Assembly (NCBI GenBank): GCA_002694345.1
Contig: NZLV01000085.1
Span: 1-5,489, forward strand
Direction of reading: 5' to 3'
DNA length: 5,489 nt
Source of the DNA: Maricaulis sp.
GTDB taxonomy: Bacteria > Pseudomonadota > Alphaproteobacteria > Caulobacterales > Maricaulaceae
A program made the position numbers and the translations under genes. Below are positions 1 through 5,449 of this stretch, piece after piece. The notes under the pieces were generated by a model, which ran no database searches, was not told where the DNA came from, and saw nothing but the letters and a program-made list of their open reading frames with translations. Positions within the stretch are counted from its first letter, which is position 1, and every line of letters begins with the position of its first letter.

Positions 1-2
1 CG

Positions 3-902
3 CCGGATCCGCCCAACTCCGCCATTGCCGGCGAATGCTATGCCCGCGTCCGCATTGCGCCGGAATATGATGTCTACACCGAGCAGGTGACGACGCAGGA
101 TTCCTATGAGCGCTATGACGTGCTGCCGCCGAGCCTGCGCTCGGAAGTGCGCGAATACATCTCGCGCGAAGCCGGCATGCGCTACATCGTCCACGAGCCG
201 GTCTATGAAACGGTGACCGAGACCGTCCAGGTCCGTCCCTCCTATGTGGAATACATGGTGGAGCCGGCGGTCCATGAAACGGTGACCGAGACCATCATGG
301 TGCGCGAGCCCCGCATGGTCTGGCGCCGCGGCTACACGCCGGGCGCCCAGATGACGCGCTTTGACAGCGAAACCGGCGAAGTCTGGTGTCTCGTCGAGGA
401 AGAGGGCGAATACCAGACCGTGACCCGCAATATCGTGGTGTCACCGGCAGAGATCCGCGAAGTCAGCCATCCGGCCGAGTACGCCACGATCACCCGCGAT
501 GTCCTGGTCCAGGAAGCCCGTGTCGAGCAGGTTCCGATCGAGGAAATGCGCGACACCTACCAGGTCCAGGTCGTAGACCGTCACGCTTCGGTCGACAGCC
601 GTGTGATCCCGATGGAAACGGAAACCGTCACCCGCTACTCCATGCGCACCGAAGAGCGCTGGGAATGGCGTCTGGTCGACTGCACCGATATCGACCTGCC
701 GGGCTACAACCCGCCGGCCCAGGCCGACATTCCGCCGGTGGCGCAGAACCAGCACCAGCCGAATTCGGCTCCGGTCGCTCAGGCCCGCACCTATCTGTAC
801 GGCACGGACATGCCGGCCGAGCAGACCTATTCGGAAGAAGTGCCGGTCGCCCAGGCCAGCTATTCTTCCAGCTACTCCACCCGCAGCCGCCGTTCGCAGT
901 AA
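3..902 (+). CDS. Repeat-rich probable cell-envelope protein, 5'-truncated by window edge
   Basis: The reading frame is open to the left edge (299 residues visible, TAA stop). The GTG at 87 is not a convincing start, because family-like sequence (GECYARV, residues 10-16 of the visible part) lies upstream of it. The protein consists of imperfect beta-rich repeats of about 23 residues around YETVTETVxV (68-77, 91-100), YQTVTRNIVV (137-146) and YATITRDVLV (160-169). It has two halves: one opened by GECYARV, the other by GEVWCLVE (125-132). This pairing resembles the repeat regions of alphaproteobacterial proteins that also carry OmpA-like or peptidoglycan-binding domains; that assignment is from memory of the family. 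Cys12, Cys129 and Cys227 are the only cysteines visible. The tail (about 232-299) is Pro/Gln/Ala-rich with three PVAQ copies and ends in a Ser/Tyr/Arg-rich stretch. A signal peptide would lie outside the window. No enzymatic motif is visible; a structural or wall-associated role is inferred. Confidence 0.8.
   Translation, partial: PDPPNSAIAGECYARVRIAPEYDVYTEQVTTQDSYERYDVLPPSLRSEVREYISREAGMRYIVHEPVYETVTETVQVRPSYVEYMVEPAVHETVTETIMVREPRMVWRRGYTPGAQMTRFDSETGEVWCLVEEEGEYQTVTRNIVVSPAEIREVSHPAEYATITRDVLVQEARVEQVPIEEMRDTYQVQVVDRHASVDSRVIPMETETVTRYSMRTEERWEWRLVDCTDIDLPGYNPPAQADIPPVAQNQHQPNSAPVAQARTYLYGTDMPAEQTYSEEVPVAQASYSSSYSTRSRRSQ
205..293 (+). repeat. Internal direct repeat inside the envelope-protein gene
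   Basis: An identical 20-base segment encoding ETVTET occurs at 205-224 and again at 274-293, 69 bases (23 codons) apart. Both copies follow a GAGCCGG context, with one codon inserted in the second copy. The near-identity at DNA level, against diverged later copies of the same protein repeat, suggests a fairly recent internal duplication or gene conversion. Confidence 0.7.
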
Positions 903-934
903 CGGGCTGGACGCACAGGTGTGAAACGCCAAGA

Positions 935-966
935 TGGACGGCGCGGGCGCAAGCTCGCGCCGTTCG
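935..966 (+). terminator. Strong GC hairpin with GCAA tetraloop (terminator-like, poor U-tract)
   Basis: The core stem pairs 938-948 with 953-963 (11 pairs, one G-U) and closes on GCAA, a GNRA tetraloop, at 949-952. Three further pairs, two of them G-U wobbles, can extend it to 935-966. It lies 32 bases after the stop of the envelope-protein gene and just upstream of the next gene's ribosome binding site. Only a short CGTTT follows, so it is not a textbook intrinsic terminator. It could reduce read-through, protect the upstream mRNA 3' end, or influence translation of the downstream gene. Confidence 0.5.
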
Positions 967-971
967 CGTTT

Positions 972-977
972 GGGAGG
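972..977 (+). promoter_or_regulatory. Shine-Dalgarno sequence deciding the cyclotransferase start
   Basis: GGGAGG lies 11 bases before the ATG at 989. It favours that start over the in-frame ATG at 1001, which would be 23 bases away, and over any start in the long open stretch upstream. It is the clearest Shine-Dalgarno sequence seen for any gene in the window. Confidence 0.7.
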
Positions 978-988
978 TCTGTCGGGCG

Positions 989-1588
989 ATGCGTGACTAC
1001 ATGGTCGGATATGGCAGCCTGCTCAGTGCCTATAGCCGCACCACCTATTCCGGCATCACCACGGATGTCGTGCCGGTCGTGGCGGAAGGCTGGAAACGCG
1101 GCTGGACGGTTCGCTATGGCGATGAACAGGCGACCTATGCCGGTGTCCGGCCGGTGCGCCATGCCGTGCTCCATGCCGCGCTTGTGCCCACCGAGATCAC
1201 CGACGCCCTGCGCCACCGCGAGCGCGGCTATGTCTTCACCCAGATCGATCCCGCCAGCGTTCATCCCGCCGACCGGTCGGCCCCGCCCCTGCCGGACGGG
1301 CGCTACTGGATCGTGGTCAATCGCGAACAGGTCAGTGCCGACGCGGATCACCCGATCCCGCAAACCTATGTCGACACCTGTCTGATCGGCTGCCTGGAAA
1401 CCGGCGGTGAAGACCGCGCCCGCGCCTTCATCCGCGCCACCGAGCTGTGGGACGCGCCCTGGGTCGATGATCGGCAGGGACAAGCACCGCTCTATCCCCG
1501 CCTGACGCCCCCCTCATCGCAGCAGCAGGAACAGATCGATGCCCTGCTCGCCGCCGAGGGTGTTCTCAAATACCGGCGTCCGCGCTGA
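989..1588 (+). CDS. Gamma-glutamylcyclotransferase-fold protein
   Basis: This 199-residue protein has the signature of the GGCT/AIG2/ChaC-like fold. The phosphate-binding-type loop YGSLL is at residues 8-12 (the family has YGSN/YGSL near the N-terminus). The conserved acid is in RERGY at 77-81, making Glu78 the probable catalytic residue by analogy with ChaC-type REKGGY motifs. A PQTYVDTCLIG segment (125-135) matches the C-terminal helix start seen in bacterial relatives. Family enzymes release 5-oxoproline from gamma-glutamyl amines, amino acids or glutathione; the substrate here cannot be read from sequence. No signal peptide or membrane segment is visible, so it is probably cytoplasmic. 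The frame stays open far upstream because of high GC, but the Shine-Dalgarno and the motif position set the start at 989. Its last 23 bases overlap the 3' end of the convergent PLP-enzyme gene. Confidence 0.85.
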   Translation: MRDYMVGYGSLLSAYSRTTYSGITTDVVPVVAEGWKRGWTVRYGDEQATYAGVRPVRHAVLHAALVPTEITDALRHRERGYVFTQIDPASVHPADRSAPPLPDGRYWIVVNREQVSADADHPIPQTYVDTCLIGCLETGGEDRARAFIRATELWDAPWVDDRQGQAPLYPRLTPPSSQQQEQIDALLAAEGVLKYRRPR

Positions 1589-3209
1589 GCGTTTCCACCA
1601 TCGCACGGGCCTCCGTCATCGCTTGCCGGCGCAACCGGGCAATTCCGGCCTCATCCTCGACCTGAAGCTCCGGCAATGCACCCGCGTCCGCCGCAGTCAG
1701 CAGGGAGTCCGGAAACAAGCCCGTTTCACACCGGTCCTGATCGTGCCGCCATGCCCCCGTGACCCGGTCGCAGACATAGTGTGATGCCAATGCGGATCCG
1801 TTCTGAGCCAGGAAGAGGACACTTTCGATCAGGTACTGGACCTCTTCCGGGGCCATCGCCCAGTGCAGGCTGACCCGGCACCACCCCGGCCGCGCACCGG
1901 TTTCGCCCGCCAGAACCTGGCGCCGGATCGCCTGCGTGGCCGTTGCATCCAGCCCGAGCAGGCTATGGCCATAGGGTCCCGCGCAAGAGCATCCGGCCCG
2001 GGACTGGACCCCGAACACATCGTTCAACAAGCGCGTCACGAGACGCGGCGGCAGCGTGTTTCCCTCGCTATCTCTCAGATTGAACGAGACAATTCCGATC
2101 CGCCGCTCCGGGTCCTGGGGGCCCAGAATGTCGATCCGGGGATGATCTGCCCAGGCTTCAAAGGCCGCTTCCAGGGCCACATGCTCGCGCTGGGCAATCC
2201 GGTCATGTCCGACTTCCGCCTGAAGCTGAAGCGCCAGGGCCGCCCGAACGAACTGCGGCAAGCCGGGCGTCCCGGCCCGCTCCCGCGCCTCGATATCATC
2301 AATGAAATCATGCCCATCCGGCCAGACATAGCGGACCGTTCCGCCCGCGCTCTGGGTCGGCGGCAAACTGACATCATAGAGCGCTGCATCAAAGGCCAGC
2401 AGACCGCAACTGCCTGGCCCGCCGATGAATTTGTGCGGCGAGAAATACACCGCATCGATCCGCGCCTCCGGATCATCTTCCGGGTGCATGTCGATCGGCA
2501 GATAGGGGGCACTCGCGGCACAATCCAGGCAGAGAATGGCCCCGTGGCGGTGCAGCAACCGCGCCAGCGCCGGCACATCACTTTTGACGCCCGTCACATT
2601 GGAAGCCGCTGAAAAGGCACCGATCTTCCGCTTTCCGGCATGCCGCGGATCACTCAGCTCGCGCGCCAGAACATCCAGATCGATGCCGCCCGAGGCATCC
2701 AGCGGGATGGAGATTGTCTCTGCCAGACTCTCCCGCCAGCTCAGCTCGTTGGAATGGTGTTCATAGGGTCCCAGAAAAACCACGCTGTCCACGCAATGGT
2801 CCGAAGCAATGCCCAACGCCTTGCGAGACGCCGGCGGAATCGCCAGGCCCAGGATTTCCTGGAGCTTGTGGATCGCCCCCGTCGCCCCCGCCGCGCACGC
2901 CACCAGACAATCATCCGGCCCGGCATGGATCGCGCGTTTGATCACCTGCTCGGCCTCCCGCAACCAGGCATTCGAGGCCCGCCCGGTGGCACTGTCCTCG
3001 GTGTGCGGATTGGCATAATCCGCCGCCAGCTGCGCCATCACCCGCTCGATCGGTGCATAGGCCCGGCCGGACGCCGTGTAGTCCGCGTAGAGAAAGGGCT
3101 TGGCGCCAAAGGGCGTGGTCAGCACACGCCCTGTACCGACCAGTCCGGAACGGACGGCGCGCAGGGCTGAGTTCGAGGTGTCGGGGTCAAAAAAAGCAGT
3201 ATCTGGCAT
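1566..3209 (-). CDS. Class V aminotransferase-fold PLP enzyme, cysteine desulfurase-like
   Basis: This 547-residue protein is a fold-type I PLP enzyme of the class V aminotransferase/cysteine desulfurase superfamily. Visible landmarks: YADYTASGR (41-49); HTEDSATG (69-76); GPYEHHSNE (147-155), whose His should stack on the PLP ring; LDCAASAP (228-235), with Asp229 to the pyridine nitrogen; SPHKFIGGPG (257-266), with Lys260 as the Schiff-base lysine; AGTPGL (312-317); and RAGCSCAGPYGH (404-415), placing Cys407/Cys409 where desulfurases carry the catalytic cysteine loop. It is about 140 residues longer than IscS/SufS, with a C-terminal extension (about 465-547) containing VTGAWRH. Members are annotated as aminotransferase class V-fold proteins; the true reaction is unsettled (desulfurase, lyase or epimerase). 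The ATG at 3209 is preferred over a TTG at 3230. Neither has a Shine-Dalgarno. It is divergent from the Lrp-type gene, which makes it a likely target of that regulator. Confidence 0.88.
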   Translation of the reverse strand: MPDTAFFDPDTSNSALRAVRSGLVGTGRVLTTPFGAKPFLYADYTASGRAYAPIERVMAQLAADYANPHTEDSATGRASNAWLREAEQVIKRAIHAGPDDCLVACAAGATGAIHKLQEILGLAIPPASRKALGIASDHCVDSVVFLGPYEHHSNELSWRESLAETISIPLDASGGIDLDVLARELSDPRHAGKRKIGAFSAASNVTGVKSDVPALARLLHRHGAILCLDCAASAPYLPIDMHPEDDPEARIDAVYFSPHKFIGGPGSCGLLAFDAALYDVSLPPTQSAGGTVRYVWPDGHDFIDDIEARERAGTPGLPQFVRAALALQLQAEVGHDRIAQREHVALEAAFEAWADHPRIDILGPQDPERRIGIVSFNLRDSEGNTLPPRLVTRLLNDVFGVQSRAGCSCAGPYGHSLLGLDATATQAIRRQVLAGETGARPGWCRVSLHWAMAPEEVQYLIESVLFLAQNGSALASHYVCDRVTGAWRHDQDRCETGLFPDSLLTAADAGALPELQVEDEAGIARLRRQAMTEARAMVETLSADAGI

Positions 3210-3271
3210 GGTTTGACCAGAAAAGCACAAAGCGCGCAGCGATAATCACCAATTCTCGCTACATCCATGGC

Positions 3272-3300
3272 GCGACATTAGTGAATTTCACTGCCATAAT
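3272..3300 (+). promoter_or_regulatory. Candidate sigma70-type promoter of the Lrp-type gene (leaderless)
   Basis: GCGACA (3272-3277) as -35 matches four of six TTGACA positions. It is separated by 17 bases from CATAAT (3295-3300), which matches five of six TATAAT positions. Transcription would begin about 3306-3309, at or next to the ATG at 3309. No Shine-Dalgarno precedes that ATG and the frame is closed just upstream by TAA at 3297-3299, so a leaderless mRNA fits. Alphaproteobacterial promoters are loosely conserved, so this is a prediction from spacing and similarity only. Confidence 0.5.
3279..3293 (+). promoter_or_regulatory. Probable Lrp/AsnC-type operator
   Basis: AGTGAA-T-TTCACT (3280-3292) is a perfect palindrome around a central base. 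The 15-base form TAGTGAATTTCACTG matches the E. coli Lrp consensus YAGHAWATTWTDCTR at 13 of 15 positions; the two mismatches are symmetric (G at position 5, C at position 11). It fills the spacer between the proposed -35 and -10 and is centred 23 bases upstream of the regulator's ATG, the arrangement expected for negative autoregulation. It also lies about 70-85 bases upstream of the divergent PLP-enzyme start, so it could serve both directions. Confidence 0.6.
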
Positions 3301-3308
3301 CGCCAACC

Positions 3309-3764
3309 ATGGAGCTTGATGACTACGACCTGCGGATATTGCGAGCGATTCAGAGCGACTCTGATCGCACGGTCCAGCAACTGGCCGACCTGATCGGCCT
3401 GTCCGCCACCCCGACCGCCCGTCGGCTGAAGCGCCTGGCCGATGCCGGGATCATCCGCAAACACGTCGCCCTGCTCGACCCAGAGGAGCTCGGCCTGCAG
3501 GCCACCCTCTTCATCACCGTGCGCACCAGCCATCATGATGCAGACTGGCTGACCCGCTTCGCAGAGGGCGTGAAACGCATGCCCGAAGTGATCGAATTTT
3601 ACCGGCTCAGCGGCGATGTCGACTATCTGATCAAGCTCTGCCTGCCGGATGTGAAAGCCTATGACGCGGTCTACAAGAAGCTGATCGCCATCGCGCCCCT
3701 GTCCGATGTATCGGCCAGTTTCGCCATGGAAGCCATCAAGAACACAACGGAATTGCCAGTTTAG
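3309..3764 (+). CDS. Lrp/AsnC family transcriptional regulator
   Basis: The 151-residue length is typical of the family. The N-terminal winged helix-turn-helix spans about residues 3-52: LDDYDLRILRAIQ opens it as in Lrp/AsnC proteins, VQQLADLIGLS (22-32) leads into the recognition helix around 34-46, and AGIIRKHVALLDPEELG (46-62) forms the wing and linker. The C-terminal RAM/AsnC ligand-binding domain (about 66-149) carries SGDVDYLIK (101-109), the family's SGxxDxLLxV-like effector motif, and ends in SFAMEAIKNTTELPV. Members act as dimers to octamers and usually sense amino acids. The ATG at 3309 is the only plausible start; it lacks a Shine-Dalgarno and is probably read from a leaderless mRNA. 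The gene is divergent from the PLP enzyme and 78 bases before the transporter on the same strand, consistent with local control of both. The effector is unknown. Confidence 0.95.
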   Translation: MELDDYDLRILRAIQSDSDRTVQQLADLIGLSATPTARRLKRLADAGIIRKHVALLDPEELGLQATLFITVRTSHHDADWLTRFAEGVKRMPEVIEFYRLSGDVDYLIKLCLPDVKAYDAVYKKLIAIAPLSDVSASFAMEAIKNTTELPV

Positions 3765-3804
3765 ACCGGTTGAGCCGGTTGCATGCCCGGCAGGGATGCG
3801 GGAA

Positions 3805-3825
3805 GCTTGGCGCCTCCGGCCAAGC
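3805..3825 (+). repeat. Inverted repeat between the regulator and transporter genes
   Basis: GCTTGGC (3805-3811) and GCCAAGC (3819-3825) form a perfect 7-bp stem with a 7-base loop. It has no following T-run, so it is not a standard terminator. If the transporter starts at 3843, this hairpin sits in the untranslated space before it and ends 17 bases before the start codon, where it could affect translation or mRNA processing between the two genes. Confidence 0.4.
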
Positions 3826-3842
3826 GCAACCCTGTGGGATTG

Positions 3843-5216
3843 ATGACCGACTTCTCCGAGACACCCGAGACACCGCACTCCGCGACTGAAAGCTATCGCA
3901 ATGTGGCCGCCATCGTCGCGGCCCTCGCCATCCTGCAAATGGCGGCAGGCGCCCTGTCAGTCGTCGGCCCGCTTTCGCTGATCAGTTCCGGAGCCTCATC
4001 CTTCAAGATCGGGATCATCGTAGCCGGCTATGCGACGGGCTTTCTTCTGGGCGCCAATTTCGCCCCGCGGGAAATTGCCCGGATCGGCCATATCCGCGCC
4101 ATCGCCGGCTTCGCAGCCGTCACAGCCATCGCGGTCGCGGCGCTCTATGTGTCCTCGGCCACGGCCTGGTGGCTGGTCATGCAGTTCATCATGGGGCTGT
4201 GCGTCGCCAGCTTCCTGGCTGCCGGTGAAAGCTGGGTTGCGGATGCTGCCCCGCCGGATCGCCGCGGTGCCATCCTGGCTTTCTATCTGGTCTCCGGGAA
4301 AATTGGTTTCATCATCGGCCCCTTCCTGGTTGCCGGCATCGAACCCGGCGTCGCCGCCGGCTTCCTGGTTGTCGCTGCGCTCTACACGGCCAGCCTGATC
4401 CCTGCCACCGCAACCAATCGCGCCCAACCTGCCCCGCCCAGCTCGGAACGCTTCGGACCGCGAAAGGTCTTCCAGATCGCACCATCGGCCATCATCGCGG
4501 CTCTCGCAGCAGGACTGGTCAATGGCCCGGTCATGCAACTCTATGCCGTCTTCGTGGGTGGCATGGGCACGGAATCCGTGGTCCAGACAGCCGCATTGTT
4601 CAATGCCTGTCTGGTCGGCGGATCCGTTCTGGCCCAATGGCCGGCCGGCTTGCTCTCGGACCGGATGGACCGACGCATCGTCATTGCCGGACTGGCCCTG
4701 ACTGCTGGTGTTTCCGCTCTCGCTCTGGGCCTGTTGTCCGGCGTACTGCCGCTGCTCGTGATCTTCGCCGTCGCGGCGATCTGGGGTGCCGGTGCCCAGT
4801 CCTATTACGGCATTGCTGTCGCCCATGCCGCAGACCGGGCCCCCGAGGGACAGGCCGCCAACATGATGTCCGGCATCCTCACGGCCTACGGCTTCGGGAC
4901 CATGCTGGGTCCGCTTCTCGCCGGTGTCATCATGGCCCTGCTGGGCCCCTCCGCCCTGTTCCTCTACGCCGCGATCATCCTGTTCGCCCTGTTTGGCGCC
5001 ATGCTGTATCGACGCGGCGGCAAGGCACCGGTGAGCGAGAACGACAAGTCGGACTTCGAGCCGGTCTCGGCCACCAGTGTTGCTGTCTATGACCTCACGG
5101 AAGTCGCGAGCGAGGAAGAGGACGCCAGCGCCAGCTTTGAGGACGAGCAGGATATGCCCCCCGCTGATGTGGATGATGACGCTGGCGACGCAGACGAAAA
5201 CTACTGGGAGCGCTAG
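3843..5216 (+). CDS. Major facilitator superfamily transporter, YcaD/UMF2-like, with acidic C-terminal tail
   Basis: The 457-residue product is a 12-helix inner-membrane protein. Approximate helices are 21-43, 54-73, 83-103, 106-128, 144-165, 167-187, 213-237, 248-270, 278-299, 301-323, 341-366 and 369-389. The central cytoplasmic loop is about 188-212. GLLSDRMDRR (269-278) is the MFS motif A of the second half. GESWVADAAPPDRRG (128-142) after helix 4 resembles the ESW...RG signature of YcaD-like (UMF2) transporters. The substrate is unknown. The soluble tail after helix 12 (390-457) is highly acidic: 16 of the last 37 residues are Asp/Glu. An in-frame ATG at 3783 would add 20 residues, but these use codons uncommon in the rest of the gene (AGG, GGA, TTG, CCT) and span a hairpin, so 3843 is preferred; neither start has a clear Shine-Dalgarno. 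It follows the Lrp-type regulator on the same strand and may share its transcript. Confidence 0.88.
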   Translation: MTDFSETPETPHSATESYRNVAAIVAALAILQMAAGALSVVGPLSLISSGASSFKIGIIVAGYATGFLLGANFAPREIARIGHIRAIAGFAAVTAIAVAALYVSSATAWWLVMQFIMGLCVASFLAAGESWVADAAPPDRRGAILAFYLVSGKIGFIIGPFLVAGIEPGVAAGFLVVAALYTASLIPATATNRAQPAPPSSERFGPRKVFQIAPSAIIAALAAGLVNGPVMQLYAVFVGGMGTESVVQTAALFNACLVGGSVLAQWPAGLLSDRMDRRIVIAGLALTAGVSALALGLLSGVLPLLVIFAVAAIWGAGAQSYYGIAVAHAADRAPEGQAANMMSGILTAYGFGTMLGPLLAGVIMALLGPSALFLYAAIILFALFGAMLYRRGGKAPVSENDKSDFEPVSATSVAVYDLTEVASEEEDASASFEDEQDMPPADVDDDAGDADENYWER

Positions 5217-5228
5217 CGCGCACGCTCC
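5207..5228 (+). terminator. Weak hairpin over the transporter stop codon
   Basis: GGAGCG (5207-5212) pairs with CGCTCC (5223-5228) across a 10-base loop. An alternative is the perfect palindrome GCGCTAGCGC at 5210-5219, which contains the TAG stop. No T-run follows, so a role in transcription termination is only a possibility. Confidence 0.25.
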
Positions 5229-5324
5229 GCCACGGATGACCTTCCCGGCCTGACCGATATCAACTCAGAGCAGGTTTGCGCCTGAAGTCCTCTTTGCACG
5301 CCTGGATGAATTGATATCACCTGT

Positions 5325-5348
5325 ATTGCGTCTGCATTGAATCGCAAT
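5325..5348. repeat. Inverted repeat in the right-hand intergenic region
   Basis: ATTGCG (5325-5330) and CGCAAT (5343-5348) are perfect inverted arms 12 bases apart. An outer pair, GAATTG (5308-5313) and CAATTC (5345-5350), shares the right side. The spacing would suit a dimeric DNA-binding protein with half-sites about 18 bases apart, but no regulator family can be named. Confidence 0.3.
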
Positions 5349-5434
5349 TCCGCCAGACAGAAAAGAACAGAGAAAAGTATACATAAATTTTCCCGATCAA
5401 GTTTCGACCTGGTGGTGAAATTGAAATCTCTGAC

Positions 5435-5449
5435 TTAACGCGCTCTTGA
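5435..5449 (+). promoter_or_regulatory. Near-match to a CtrA box
   Basis: TTAA, seven bases, then TTGA differs at one position from the CtrA consensus TTAA-N7-TTAA used by many alphaproteobacteria. It lies in the AT-rich region near the right edge, where a promoter is expected. A one-mismatch match to eight defined bases is not rare in AT-rich DNA, so this is tentative and depends on the host being a CtrA-containing alphaproteobacterium. Confidence 0.2.

Noticed and set aside
386..988. Open frame continuing about 200 codons upstream of the cyclotransferase start
   Set aside because: It overlaps the envelope-protein gene in another frame, has shadow-like Arg/Gly/Pro-rich composition, and the Shine-Dalgarno plus the YGSL motif position support the start at 989.
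872..1483. 203-codon frame on the - strand opposite the cyclotransferase
   Set aside because: The + strand has the recognised motifs and a ribosome binding site; the - strand translation has no recognisable family.
1863..2612. 249-codon frame on the + strand opposite the PLP enzyme
   Set aside because: It is antisense to a gene with complete catalytic motifs. Its translation matches no family I recognise and is rich in Arg/Gln/Pro as expected of a GC-rich shadow.
3207..3230. TTG at 3230 as start of the PLP enzyme, adding seven residues
   Set aside because: There is no Shine-Dalgarno before it, TTG is a rare start, and an ATG follows at 3209; the extra residues show no family resemblance.
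3765..3779. ACCGG/CCGGT inverted repeat right after the regulator stop as a terminator
   Set aside because: The stem is only 5 bp and no T-run follows; too weak to call.
3288..3938. 216-codon frame on the - strand opposite the Lrp-type gene
   Set aside because: It is antisense to a clear Lrp/AsnC protein and has a His/Gly/Gln-rich shadow composition.
3996..4826. 276-codon frame on the - strand opposite the transporter
   Set aside because: It is rich in Gly/Asp/Gln/Arg with no domain, complementary to codons for hydrophobic helices; a classic shadow of a membrane protein gene.
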